Below, piece after piece: positions 1 to 9,178 of a stretch of 64,000 nt of DNA. Origin of the DNA: an uncultured Clostridia bacterium (GTDB taxonomy: Bacteria; Bacillota; Clostridia; TANB77; CAG-508); assembly GCA_948934525.1 (NCBI GenBank), contig CAQZSK010000007.1:14565-78564 (forward strand), read 5' to 3'. Below the pieces are notes generated by a model that saw only the letters and a program-made list of their open reading frames with translations, made no database searches and was not told the DNA's origin. A program made the translations under genes and the position numbers. The number at the start of each line of letters is the position of its first letter. Position 1 is the stretch's first letter.

Positions 1-2
1 AA

Positions 3-875
3 GCAAATATTCAAGATATGATTTTGGACATGCGTGAAGAACAAAATGAAAAAATGCAAGAAATAGATACAAGAAATGCATTAACAGAAACGAAAAATTT
101 AATTCAAGAAAGCAAACTAGAAACTCAGAATTTATTAGAAGAAAAGATAGCAAACTTAAACTATAAACAGGAAATTGATGAATTAATGAACAAAATCAAT
201 AATTTAGAAAACAATATGAATCAAGATACAACAGAAGAAAGCATTAAAATGGTTGAAGAAAAAATTCAAACTATGATTTTAGAAATGAAAGAAGAACAAA
301 GCGAAATAACCCAAAAATTATTAGAAGAAACTTTTAAGACAATGATTTCTAATATGGTAGAAAATCAAAATGAAACAAGAACTTTATTAGAAGAGAAAAT
401 GGCAAATTTAAATTATAAAGATGAAATTAGTAACTTGATGAATAAAATTACAGATGTAGAGCAAGCAGTTAATAGTAAGGACTCAGAAGAGAAGTTAAGT
501 AAAGCAGTAGAAAAGATGAAATTAGAAAACGAGAAGAAATTAGAAAAATTAGATAGTTCAGATCAAATTAAAGAAATTATGAAAGAGTTAAAGAAAATTA
601 ACAATAGATATGACAAACTAGCATTAGAGGTAAACAAAAACTTGGCTGCTATGAAGAAAGCTTCTCAGACTACAAAGCAAACAACAAAACAGACTACAAA
701 AACAAAAGTTGCTAATAAAAATAATGTAATCGAATTAGAAACAGCTAAAAAGAAAATGAATCAAGAAGAACTAATTATCGAATACGGAAAAGAAATTGAG
801 TATGAACAATTATTAGACTTAGCAATTGGAGTATATGAATTTAACACAGATCAAAATAAAAGGAGGGCAGAGTAG
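3..875 (+). CDS. Coiled-coil repeat protein, 5' partial
   Basis: The frame is open to the left edge, and the repeat pattern continues to the first codons (ANIQDMILDMREEQNEKM), so the true start is probably outside the window; an ATG at 18 is only the first internal Met. The protein is rich in Glu, Lys, Asn and Gln and looks almost entirely coiled coil. It has degenerate repeats: a segment beginning LLEEKIANLNYKQEIDELMN recurs about 84 residues later as LLEEKMANLNYKDEISNLMN, and units like MILEMKEEQSE appear three times. A TTKQ linker precedes a C-terminal tail (KEIEYEQLLDLAIGVYEF) with no recognised family. It ends 3 bases before the LCP gene and is probably co-transcribed with it. I do not recognise the function; a structural role in envelope or capsule assembly is only a guess from context. 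Confidence 0.75.
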   Translation, partial: ANIQDMILDMREEQNEKMQEIDTRNALTETKNLIQESKLETQNLLEEKIANLNYKQEIDELMNKINNLENNMNQDTTEESIKMVEEKIQTMILEMKEEQSEITQKLLEETFKTMISNMVENQNETRTLLEEKMANLNYKDEISNLMNKITDVEQAVNSKDSEEKLSKAVEKMKLENEKKLEKLDSSDQIKEIMKELKKINNRYDKLALEVNKNLAAMKKASQTTKQTTKQTTKTKVANKNNVIELETAKKKMNQEELIIEYGKEIEYEQLLDLAIGVYEFNTDQNKRRAE

Positions 876-878
876 AAC

Positions 879-1943
879 ATGGAAGAAGAAATGCAAACAG
901 TTAAAAAGAAAACAGGAAAAAAGGGGAAAATCATAATTAGCATTTTTAGTGTTCTACTGTTGCTTATCATAGCAATTGGTGCATTAGGAAGTTTCTACAT
1001 TAATGATAAATTAGCCAAAATTAATTATGTAGAACTTGACAAAAATAAAATACAAGTAAATCCAGAGGTATTAGTAAAAGCAGATGCATTAGAAACTTAT
1101 AGAACCATTGCTTTATTTGGAATTGATGCAAGAGAAGATACCTATGACAAAGGAAATAGAAGTGATTGTATTATTCTTGCAATCTTAAATGAGAAGACCA
1201 AAGAGGTAAGTTTAGTATCAATATATAGAGATACCTACTTAAAAATGACAGATATGTATTTAGATAAAATAACACATGCCTATTCTTATGGCGGACCAGA
1301 ACTAGCAATTAGTACACTAAATACAAACTTGGATTTAGATATTAAAGAATTTGTAACAGTTAACTTTGAGGCAGTAGTAGAAGCGGTAGATGCTTTAGGA
1401 GGAATTGAACTAGATATTACTGAGGAAGAAACAAAATATATTAATGGATATATTGATGAAATTAATCGTGTAACAGGACATTCTACTGAGAAAATTACAA
1501 TAGCAGGAAAAAGAAGAGTAGATGGTGTACAAGCATTAGCTTATTCTAGAATTCGATATACAGCTGGTGGAGACTATAAGAGAACAGAAAGAATGAGAAC
1601 TGTTATTGAAAAGATGCTTCAAAAAGCAAAAGGATTAAGTGCAACAGAGTTAAACAAAATTGTAGATATTCTATTACCTAAAACTTATACTAATATCGAA
1701 GCACAGGAAATTTTAGCAATGATACCAGACTTAGCAACTTATAAAGTAAAACATAATATTGGTTGGCCATATGAAACCAAAGGTGCAATAATTAATGGAA
1801 TTTGGTATGGACCACCAATTACGTTAGAAAGTAATGTTATAAGATTACATAGAGAAATTTATGGACAAGAAGATTATGAACCATCTAATATGGTAAAACA
1901 AATTAGTAATGAAATTATTCAAAAAACAGGTTATACAAAATAA
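879..1943 (+). CDS. LytR-CpsA-Psr (LCP) family glycopolymer ligase
   Basis: 354 residues: a short cytoplasmic N-terminus, one membrane segment (about 19-42), then an extracellular LCP domain (about 74-250). Visible landmarks are TIALFGIDARED (76-87), the acidic/Arg pair YRDTY (116-120), VNFEAVVEAVDALGG and YSRIRYTAGGDYKRTERM, which carry the conserved Asp/Arg residues that bind polyprenyl pyrophosphate in this family. LCP enzymes move lipid-linked glycopolymers such as teichoic acid or capsule onto peptidoglycan. Its place at the head of the polysaccharide genes fits attachment of the polymer made by the following genes. The ATG is preceded by AGGAGGG (860-866). Confidence 0.9.
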   Translation: MEEEMQTVKKKTGKKGKIIISIFSVLLLLIIAIGALGSFYINDKLAKINYVELDKNKIQVNPEVLVKADALETYRTIALFGIDAREDTYDKGNRSDCIILAILNEKTKEVSLVSIYRDTYLKMTDMYLDKITHAYSYGGPELAISTLNTNLDLDIKEFVTVNFEAVVEAVDALGGIELDITEEETKYINGYIDEINRVTGHSTEKITIAGKRRVDGVQALAYSRIRYTAGGDYKRTERMRTVIEKMLQKAKGLSATELNKIVDILLPKTYTNIEAQEILAMIPDLATYKVKHNIGWPYETKGAIINGIWYGPPITLESNVIRLHREIYGQEDYEPSNMVKQISNEIIQKTGYTK

Positions 1944-2030
1944 ACACAAGGACAAGCATAATATAACAAACCAAAGAAAACGAGAAACAAAAGAAGGAGA
2001 ATATGAATATATAATGGAGGAAAACATATT

Positions 2031-2753
2031 ATGCAAAGAATAGTAGAAGTAGCAGAAAATGTAGATGGGATGCAAATGCAAATACCAATGCGTACAGAGT
2101 TGGTAGAGTTAAAAGAGAGAAGTCTATTAAAGAAGGAAAACGTATATCAAAGTTTTAAAAGAACATCAGATGTTGTAATTTCAGCTATGGCGTTAGTAGC
2201 TTTATCACCAATTATGCTGCTTACAGCAGTATTAGTAAAAATAGATTCTAAAGGACCAGCCTTTTTAGTACAAGAAAGAATTGGACAAGATGGTAAGCTT
2301 TTTAAAATGTATAAATATCGTTCTATGGTAGTAGGAGCAGATGAGATTTTACAAAAATATTTAGCAGAAAATGAAGAAGCAAGAAAAGAATATCAAACAT
2401 ATAAAAAATTGAAAGATGACCCAAGAGTAACAAAACTAGGAAAATTTATTAGAAAAACAAGTATTGATGAATTACCTCAATTGGTAAATGTTTTAATTGG
2501 AAATATGAGTTTAGTAGGACCAAGACCATATTTACCAAGAGAAAAAGACGATATGAAAAGTTACTATAATTGTATTATTCAATCAAAACCAGGAATTACT
2601 GGATTATGGCAAGTTTCAGGAAGAAGTGAGACAAGCTTTGATGAAAGATTAAGTTTAGATTATACATATAACCAATCAAAAGGAATGAAATGTGATACTA
2701 AGATTTTAATACAAACAGCTTTTAAAGTATTCAAAAAAGAAGGCGCAAGATAA
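2031..2753 (+). CDS. Bacterial sugar transferase, initiating undecaprenyl-phosphate glycosyl-1-phosphate transferase
   Basis: 240 residues. It is the short form of the WcaJ/CpsE/PglC family (Pfam bacterial sugar transferase): about 45 N-terminal residues, one membrane helix (SDVVISAMALVALSPIMLLT, about 46-65), then the catalytic domain with KMYKYRSM (92-99), IRKTSIDELPQL and SLVGPRPYLPRE, ending with GITGLWQVSGRS. These motifs place a sugar-1-phosphate on undecaprenyl phosphate, the first step of the repeat unit. The ATG has a GGAGG ribosome site at 2016-2020. It starts the sugar-assembly part of the locus. Confidence 0.93.
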   Translation: MQRIVEVAENVDGMQMQIPMRTELVELKERSLLKKENVYQSFKRTSDVVISAMALVALSPIMLLTAVLVKIDSKGPAFLVQERIGQDGKLFKMYKYRSMVVGADEILQKYLAENEEARKEYQTYKKLKDDPRVTKLGKFIRKTSIDELPQLVNVLIGNMSLVGPRPYLPREKDDMKSYYNCIIQSKPGITGLWQVSGRSETSFDERLSLDYTYNQSKGMKCDTKILIQTAFKVFKKEGAR

Positions 2754-2788
2754 AAGACATAAAAACACATTTAGGAGGAAAGTAGGTT

Positions 2789-3916
2789 ATGGAGAATACA
2801 AAACAAGAACCTATTAGAATTGCACAAGTTATTGGAAAATGGATTGGCGGTGGAGTAGAAGCGGTTGTAATGAACTACTACCGCCACATTGACAAGAGCA
2901 AAATACAATTTGACTTTATCTGTGATGAAGATTCGACCAATATACCATATGAAGAAATTGAAAAGTTAGGTGGAAAAGTGATTTTAATTCCACCTTATCA
3001 AAAGTTATTTAGATATCACAGAGAATTAAAAAGAGTTTTAAAAGAGGGAAATTATAAAATTGTGCATTCACACATAAACACATTATCTGTGTTTAGTTTG
3101 TTTGCTGCTAAATGTGCAAAAGTTCCAGTAAGGATAGCACATTCTCATAGTACCACAAATAAAAAAGAAAAAAAGAAAAATTTAATGAAGCAAGTATTGA
3201 AGCCATTTTCAAAGCTATTTGCAACAGACTATATGTGCTGTTCAGAATTAGCAGGAAGATGGCTATTTGGCGATAAATTATATAATGAGGGAAAAATTTA
3301 TCTATTAAATAATGCGATAGACTTGAAAAAATTTGAATATAATGAGAAAATAAGAGAAGAAGTAAGAAAAGAATTGAATATTGCTGAAGAAACTTTTATT
3401 ATGGGACATATTGGAAGATTTGTAGAGCAGAAAAACCATAGCTTTTTAATAGATATATTTTATGAAATACAAAAAGAAAGACAAAATGCTGTATTAATGT
3501 TAGTTGGACAAGGTCCTTTGCAAGAAGAATATAAAGCAAAAGTAGAACAACAAGGATTGAAAGACAATGTATTATTTTTAGGACAAAGAAATGATGCTGC
3601 TAGATTGTATCAAGCAATAGATGTGTTTGTGTTGCCTAGCTTGTATGAAGGATTACCTGTTGTAGGTGTGGAAGCACAAGCGGCAGGAGTTTTATGTGTA
3701 TTTTCAGATGATATGACAAAAGAAACTAAAGTATTGGAAAGTACAATTTTTAATACATTAAATCAAAGCGCAAGTGAATGGGCTAAAACAATTTTGACAG
3801 AGAGTAAAGAATATGTTAGAGGAAAAACTAGTGATGAAATGAAAAAGAAAAACTTTGATATTGATACAGAAGCTTGTAGATTAGAAAAAATGTATTATGA
3901 TTTATTGAATAGATAA
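2789..3916 (+). CDS. Glycosyltransferase, GT4-type (GT-B fold)
   Basis: 375 residues. The N-terminus RIAQVIGKWIGGGVEAVVMN matches the start of GT-B family 4 enzymes found in Gram-positive exopolysaccharide loci (EpsF-like). The C-terminal nucleotide-sugar half shows GHIGRFVEQKNHSFLI, LVGQGPLQEEY and the E(x7)E-type element SLYEGLPVVGVEAQAAG. It adds one sugar of the capsule repeat at the cytoplasmic face; donor and linkage cannot be read from sequence. AGGAGGAAAG precedes the ATG. It lies 35 bases after the sugar transferase in the same operon. Confidence 0.9.
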   Translation: MENTKQEPIRIAQVIGKWIGGGVEAVVMNYYRHIDKSKIQFDFICDEDSTNIPYEEIEKLGGKVILIPPYQKLFRYHRELKRVLKEGNYKIVHSHINTLSVFSLFAAKCAKVPVRIAHSHSTTNKKEKKKNLMKQVLKPFSKLFATDYMCCSELAGRWLFGDKLYNEGKIYLLNNAIDLKKFEYNEKIREEVRKELNIAEETFIMGHIGRFVEQKNHSFLIDIFYEIQKERQNAVLMLVGQGPLQEEYKAKVEQQGLKDNVLFLGQRNDAARLYQAIDVFVLPSLYEGLPVVGVEAQAAGVLCVFSDDMTKETKVLESTIFNTLNQSASEWAKTILTESKEYVRGKTSDEMKKKNFDIDTEACRLEKMYYDLLNR

Positions 3917-3949
3917 AACAAAAGAACAATAGAGATAGGAAGTGAGATA

Positions 3950-4999
3950 ATGGTAAAAGTATTACACTTAATTAGTACAAATGTATTTTCAGGAGCAGAA
4001 AATGTTGCTTGCCAAATTATAAAACTTTTTTCAAATGATGATAATTATAAAATGGTTTATTGTAGTACAATAGGAAGCAATAAAGAGAGTTTGGAAAATA
4101 GAAAGATAGAAGTTTTGCCATTAGAAAAATTTAATTATGCTTGTGTAAAAAAGGCAATTGAAGAATTTAAGCCAGATATTATTCATGCACATGATGCAAG
4201 AGCAAGTATCATGGCAGCGGTATGTGTAAAGAAAGAAACAATAAAAATAATTTCTCATATTCATGGAAATCATGAAAATATGAGAAAATTTGGAGTAAAA
4301 ACATTTTTATATAATAGAACTTCAAGAAAATACAATAAAATTATATGGGTTTCTGGTTCAGCTTTTAATGATTACTATTATAAGAATAAAATAGCAAGGA
4401 AGTCGATTGTTTTATATAATGTTATTAATTCTGACGAAGTTCATGAAAAGGCAGAATTAGATAAAAATAATTATGATTATGATATCATTTATTTAGGTAG
4501 ACTAACTTATGCCAAAAATCCAACTAGATTATTAGAAATCATAGCAAAAGTAAAAGAGAAATATTCAAACTTAAAAGTTGCTATTGTTGGAAGCGGTGAG
4601 TTACAAGAGGAAGTAAAAAGAAAAGTAGAAGAACTTCACTTAAAAGACTGTATTACTTTATATGGATTTTTGTCTAATCCATATAAAATATTAAAATCAT
4701 CTAAAGTAATGCTTATGACATCAAGATATGAAGGAACTCCGATGTGTGCTTTGGAGGCAATAGCATTAAATATTCCTATTGTTACTACTATGACAGATGG
4801 ACTAAAAGAAATTGTCAAAGATGGAATTACAGGATATTTATCAGATGCAAATGAAGTATTATGTGAAAAGACATTATACTTATTAGAAAATCCAGAAGAA
4901 CTAAAAGAAATGAAAATAAATATAGAAAAATATAATAAAGAAATAAACAGTTTAGATTATTATAAATGTACAATAGAAGAAGTTTATAAGGATAAATAG
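3950..4999 (+). CDS. Glycosyltransferase, GT4-type
   Basis: 349 residues with the GT-B family 4 layout: N-terminal VLHLISTNVFSGAENVACQI, DIIHAHDARASIMAA in the middle, then IYLGRLTYAKNPTRLLEI, IVGSGELQEEVKRK and TSRYEGTPMCALEAIALNIP (E(x7)E motif). It is a cytoplasmic capsule-assembly glycosyltransferase of unknown donor. It sits between another GT4 gene and the Wzy-like polymerase, with short gaps consistent with one operon. Confidence 0.9.
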   Translation: MVKVLHLISTNVFSGAENVACQIIKLFSNDDNYKMVYCSTIGSNKESLENRKIEVLPLEKFNYACVKKAIEEFKPDIIHAHDARASIMAAVCVKKETIKIISHIHGNHENMRKFGVKTFLYNRTSRKYNKIIWVSGSAFNDYYYKNKIARKSIVLYNVINSDEVHEKAELDKNNYDYDIIYLGRLTYAKNPTRLLEIIAKVKEKYSNLKVAIVGSGELQEEVKRKVEELHLKDCITLYGFLSNPYKILKSSKVMLMTSRYEGTPMCALEAIALNIPIVTTMTDGLKEIVKDGITGYLSDANEVLCEKTLYLLENPEELKEMKINIEKYNKEINSLDYYKCTIEEVYKDK

Positions 5000-5009
5000 G
5001 GGTCGTTAT

Positions 5010-6107
5010 ATGAGAGTAAATAAAGATGACTTTTTAAATGGATTAATTGTTGTACTATTAATTGGGTATAAGTATATATTGATGTGGTCTAGAACCAATA
5101 ATATTTATACCAATGTAATGATTATTGGTATAGCAATTTTTTCAGTTATTATGTTATTAAAGAAAAAAATATATAAAAGTGATATAAAAAGTATTGTTAT
5201 TATCTTAATATTTTTCTTATTAGCTTTTTATAAATCAAGAACCATTGATATAGTAGTTTCTTTATTGTTAGCCTTATTATATGTCAATAGTGAAAAAGCA
5301 GAAGATAAGTTCTTAAAAGCATTTACATATTCTTCTTGCATTTTTTATATTAGTACAATAGTTTTATATATGTTAGGAATTTTATCTAATAATGCTTCTC
5401 AAAGAGTAATTGCAGGAGAAGTAGTAGGAAGAAATAGTTTGGGCTTTGTCCATGTAAATGCAACATTTTTATATTTTGTACCAATTGTATTAGGATTTTT
5501 GTATATAGGCAGAAAGAAAAGTACAGGAAAGCAGTTTTTGGGACTAGTGGTAATGGATATTTTATCAATTATTTTATATTACTATACACTATGTAGAACT
5601 GGTTTTATACTAATTATCATACTTAATATTATATTTTTATTTAGGAACCAATTACAAAAAATGAAGATATGTAATTTCATTTTTCAACATTCTTATATTT
5701 TCTTGTTAGCTGTTATGCTAATACTTTGTTTTATGTATGGAAATGATTACACAAACCCAATTAACAAAGCATTGAGTTTTAGGCCTTCTTTTGGTATAGA
5801 GGCTCTTAGAACTTATCCAATTAGACCATTTGGGTTTGGAGTAAATGAGGATTTAATATTAGATTGTGCTTATTTAAGAATTTTATTAAGCTTTGGAGCT
5901 ATTCCATATGTTTTATATTACTATTTTCATGCTAGGACTTATAAATATTTCAAAGAAGATAATTATTTGTTAATAGCAGTATTTGTTTTAAGCATTTATC
6001 AATTATTTGAAAATAATTATTTGTACTATACAAACTTTTTGATGACTTTACAATTTATTTATTTTATGAGAAAAAATAGGATAGGAAGCAAAAAATATGA
6101 AGAATGA
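5010..6107 (+). CDS. Wzy-like polysaccharide polymerase / O-antigen ligase-type membrane protein
   Basis: 365 residues, strongly hydrophobic with about ten predicted membrane segments, for example YKSDIKSIVIILIFFLLAFY and YIFLLAVMLILCFMYG. A larger loop holds the fairly conserved stretch RTYPIRPFGFGVNEDLI, like the short Gly-rich loops of Wzy polymerases. Wzy proteins join lipid-linked repeat units on the outer face of the membrane. Sequence identity within this family is low, so the call rests on topology and on the position between glycosyltransferases. The 3' end overlaps the next gene by 11 bases. Confidence 0.75.
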   Translation: MRVNKDDFLNGLIVVLLIGYKYILMWSRTNNIYTNVMIIGIAIFSVIMLLKKKIYKSDIKSIVIILIFFLLAFYKSRTIDIVVSLLLALLYVNSEKAEDKFLKAFTYSSCIFYISTIVLYMLGILSNNASQRVIAGEVVGRNSLGFVHVNATFLYFVPIVLGFLYIGRKKSTGKQFLGLVVMDILSIILYYYTLCRTGFILIIILNIIFLFRNQLQKMKICNFIFQHSYIFLLAVMLILCFMYGNDYTNPINKALSFRPSFGIEALRTYPIRPFGFGVNEDLILDCAYLRILLSFGAIPYVLYYYFHARTYKYFKEDNYLLIAVFVLSIYQLFENNYLYYTNFLMTLQFIYFMRKNRIGSKKYEE

Positions 6108-7065
6108 ACTAGTATCCATTATTATTCCAGCGTATAATGCTAAACAAGCTATATCAAAATGTTTGAATTCAATTATAAATCAAACTTATAACAATATAGA
6201 AATTATCATTATAGATGATGGCTCACAAGATGGAACAGCACAATGGATAGAAAGCAACTATAAAGGAGAGCAAAAGATAAAATTAATTAGACAGGAAAAT
6301 CAAGGACCATCAGTAGCTAGGAATAATGGAATAAAGCAAGCAAAGGGACAGTATATTTTGTTTGTAGATAGTGATGATTTTCTAAGTCAAAACTTTATAG
6401 AGGAAATCTTAAAACATTATAAATCTAATATGCTTAATGGAGGATGTCATAATTCTATAGAAAAAAATAAAATTAAACCTAATTATCCAATAGATGCAAT
6501 AGGAAATACAATGTATATAGATATTATAAGTGGAAGAATTGGTGGATTTATTTGTGGATATTTATTTGAAAGAGAACTGATAACTGATTTGCAATTTGAT
6601 ACTAGTATAAGATTTATGGAAGATGTTTTATTTTTACTAGCATATTGCCAAAAAGTAAAAGGAATTCATTTTGTACCTAATGCAATTTATTATTATGTAT
6701 ATAATAGCAGTGGACTTAGTAAATCAAAAGAAAATATTTTGAAAAATATAAAATATATGGACATAGTAGTCAATCAAATAGAAATATTTTTAATTGAGAA
6801 CAAAGTTGAAATAGGAAAAAATTTTATTAGAGAAAAGAAGCTAAGATTAATAGACGCAGAGCTAGGAAAACTAAATAGAAAGTCAGAAGTAGAAAAAATA
6901 ATAAACGATCATGAGTTTAAAAAAGTAATACAAAATATAGAACTAGATAAATCGAGTAAGCTATTTTGGAGAATTTATAGGAAAACAGTTGTAAGTAACA
7001 AAATGTTTGCTGTAGCATATTTAAAATTAAGAAGATTGTTGAAAAAGATAAAAGGTGGTGTGTAG
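6097..7065 (+). CDS. Glycosyltransferase family 2 (GT-A fold)
   Basis: 322 residues. The N-terminus ELVSIIIPAYNAKQAISKCL, the nucleotide-binding IIIIDDGSQDGTA and the metal-binding VDSDD motif (LFVDSDDFLS) define a GT2 enzyme. The C-terminal part (after about 210) is family-variable and Lys-rich. It adds a sugar to the capsule repeat. The start overlaps the Wzy-like gene by 11 bases, implying translational coupling, and the next GT2 gene starts 2 bases downstream. Confidence 0.92.
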   Translation: MKNELVSIIIPAYNAKQAISKCLNSIINQTYNNIEIIIIDDGSQDGTAQWIESNYKGEQKIKLIRQENQGPSVARNNGIKQAKGQYILFVDSDDFLSQNFIEEILKHYKSNMLNGGCHNSIEKNKIKPNYPIDAIGNTMYIDIISGRIGGFICGYLFERELITDLQFDTSIRFMEDVLFLLAYCQKVKGIHFVPNAIYYYVYNSSGLSKSKENILKNIKYMDIVVNQIEIFLIENKVEIGKNFIREKKLRLIDAELGKLNRKSEVEKIINDHEFKKVIQNIELDKSSKLFWRIYRKTVVSNKMFAVAYLKLRRLLKKIKGGV

Positions 7066-7067
7066 AA

Positions 7068-8045
7068 ATGAAATTATCAATTATAATACCTGTTTTCAAT
7101 GCAGAAAGATACATTGAAAAATGCTTGAAATCTATTATGGATAATATAGAAGAAACAAAGATAGAGGTAGAATTGATAATTGTAAATGATGGTTCTACAG
7201 ATAGGACAAGCGAACTTTTGCAAAAGATAGAATATAAAAATGTAAAAGTATTTTATAATGAAAATCATGGAGTATCATACAGTAGAAATTTTGGAATACA
7301 AAAAGCAACTGGTGATTACATTATGTTTGTAGACAGTGATGATATACTAAAAAGTGGATGGATAAAGATAATTTTAAATAGTCTAACTCAAAATGAAGAA
7401 GATGTTATCTATTATTCAAGTAAAATAGATGAAAATATGAGTAAAGAAAAATTACTATATCATATAGTAGGGTATTATTGTTGTTGCCTAGCAGGACCAT
7501 ATTCTAAAATATATAAAAGAAAGTTTATCATAGAAAATGATATTCAATTTGATGAGGGAATTATTAATGGAGAAGATATGCTTTTTAATTTAAAATGTTA
7601 TTTGAAATTAAAAACATATAAAACAGTAAAACAGTCATTTTATTTATATAGAGAAGCAGATGGAACAGCAACTAAAAGATTTGATACAAAATTTGTGGAA
7701 TCTGACAAAAAATATCATATTATTTTAAGTGAACTTTTTAAAAACACAGAGATAAGAGAAGAAATCAAAAAGAACATTGAAGACTATGAATATACCAATG
7801 CAGTATTAGAAATACTAAATAGAATTTCATATATTGAAACTTATGAAAAAGCAAGCAAAGAATATGATTTTATACTAAGCAAACCATATGCTGATATTAT
7901 TAGTAAAGAAGATATAGATAAAAAGAGTAAATTCTATTTTAAATTATGTCAAAAAAAGAAATTCAGGTTGATTTACAAAATAACCAGAATAAAAAGAAAA
8001 CTAAAGCAGAGGAAATATAAAAAAGAAACATTTATAGAAATTTAA
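7068..8045 (+). CDS. Glycosyltransferase family 2 (GT-A fold)
   Basis: 325 residues, related to the gene just upstream: KLSIIIPVFNAERYIEKCL at the N-terminus, LIIVNDGSTDRT for nucleotide binding and MFVDSDDILKSG with the metal-binding DxD. NGEDMLFNLKCY (about 167-178) resembles the ED motif of capsular GT2 enzymes. The extreme C-terminus is very basic. The two adjacent GT2 genes may be an old duplication that diverged for different donors (inference). Confidence 0.92.
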   Translation: MKLSIIIPVFNAERYIEKCLKSIMDNIEETKIEVELIIVNDGSTDRTSELLQKIEYKNVKVFYNENHGVSYSRNFGIQKATGDYIMFVDSDDILKSGWIKIILNSLTQNEEDVIYYSSKIDENMSKEKLLYHIVGYYCCCLAGPYSKIYKRKFIIENDIQFDEGIINGEDMLFNLKCYLKLKTYKTVKQSFYLYREADGTATKRFDTKFVESDKKYHIILSELFKNTEIREEIKKNIEDYEYTNAVLEILNRISYIETYEKASKEYDFILSKPYADIISKEDIDKKSKFYFKLCQKKKFRLIYKITRIKRKLKQRKYKKETFIEI

Positions 8046-8055
8046 AGGAGAGCAA

Positions 8056-9177
8056 ATGAAAAAGACAGGTATTTTAACATTTCATAATTCATATAATTGT
8101 GGCTCTATGTTACAAAGTTATGCAATGCAAAATAGTTTGAAAAAGTTAGGAATAGAAAATGAAATTATTAATTTTTCAAATGAAGGACAAAAGGAATTAT
8201 ATTTAGTCACTTATAAAAATAGAAATTTAAAAAACTTTATCAAAAACATCATTATTTTTCCACATAAAAAGAAAGTAGTAGTAAATAATCAAAGATATGA
8301 AGAATTTAAAACAAAGCATTTTGAGTTAAGTCAAAAAAGTTATACTAAAATGGAAGAGTTAAGTGATGAAGAATATGATAAAGTGATTGTAGGAAGTGAC
8401 CAAATATGGAATACTACCATTATGGATTCTGATGATGCATATTTTCTACCTTGGGTAAAAAAGGCCAAAAAGATTGCATATGCACCTAGTTTTGGAGCTA
8501 AAAGATTAGAAAAATATGTAGGAGACATTGAAAAGTATAAAAAGTATCTTCATGAATTTGATCATTTATCTATTAGAGAGAAAAATGGTCAAACATGGTT
8601 AAAAGAATTGTTACAAGAAGAAGTACCAGTTGTTTTGGATCCCACTTTATTATTAGAAAAAGAAGATTATGAAAAAATAGAAGCAAAAGATATTGAGGAA
8701 AAAGAAAAATATATATTCTTTTATTGTCCTAGTTTTGATAGTGGAATTTGTAAATTTGTTAAGAAAATAAGTGATAAATATAAATTAAAGGTAATTGTAT
8801 GGAGTGCAAAAGAATACTACTTGAAATATATTAAAAGATATGGTTTTATATTAGCAGAATATGAAAATCCATCTTCTTATTTATATTATATCAAAAATGC
8901 AGAATTGGTTTTTACAACATCATTTCATGGAACTATTTTTTCTAGTATTTATAGAAAGAAGTTTTATGTTATCAAAAATGGTGGAATGTATGGAGATGAC
9001 GATAGAGTAAAAACTTTAGTAACACAACTTGGAATAGAAGATAGATTAGTTCCTTATGAATTTGATGCAAATAAAGATTATTTAGAGCCAGTAAATTATG
9101 AAAAATATAGTATAAATTTAAAGGAATGTAAAGAAAAATCTTTAGATTACTTAAGAAAAAGTTTAGGTGAAGGATAA
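8056..9177 (+). CDS. Polysaccharide pyruvyl transferase family protein
   Basis: 373 residues. The N-terminal signature TGILTFHNSYNCGSMLQSYA, VIVGSDQIWN (about 114-123), KKIAYAPSFGA and the C-terminal FTTSFHGTIFSSIY are hallmarks of the polysaccharide pyruvyl transferase superfamily (CsaB/WcaK type, GT-B-like). Members transfer pyruvate ketals from phosphoenolpyruvate to sugars and so add negative charge; some relatives act as glycosyltransferases. It is followed directly by the flippase gene. AAAGGAG precedes the ATG. Confidence 0.88.
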   Translation: MKKTGILTFHNSYNCGSMLQSYAMQNSLKKLGIENEIINFSNEGQKELYLVTYKNRNLKNFIKNIIIFPHKKKVVVNNQRYEEFKTKHFELSQKSYTKMEELSDEEYDKVIVGSDQIWNTTIMDSDDAYFLPWVKKAKKIAYAPSFGAKRLEKYVGDIEKYKKYLHEFDHLSIREKNGQTWLKELLQEEVPVVLDPTLLLEKEDYEKIEAKDIEEKEKYIFFYCPSFDSGICKFVKKISDKYKLKVIVWSAKEYYLKYIKRYGFILAEYENPSSYLYYIKNAELVFTTSFHGTIFSSIYRKKFYVIKNGGMYGDDDRVKTLVTQLGIEDRLVPYEFDANKDYLEPVNYEKYSINLKECKEKSLDYLRKSLGEG

Positions 9178-9178
9178 A

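Noticed and set aside
1845..2081. 78-codon hydrophobic frame on the minus strand between LCP and sugar transferase genes
   Set aside because: Antisense shadow of A-rich DNA; no ribosome site.
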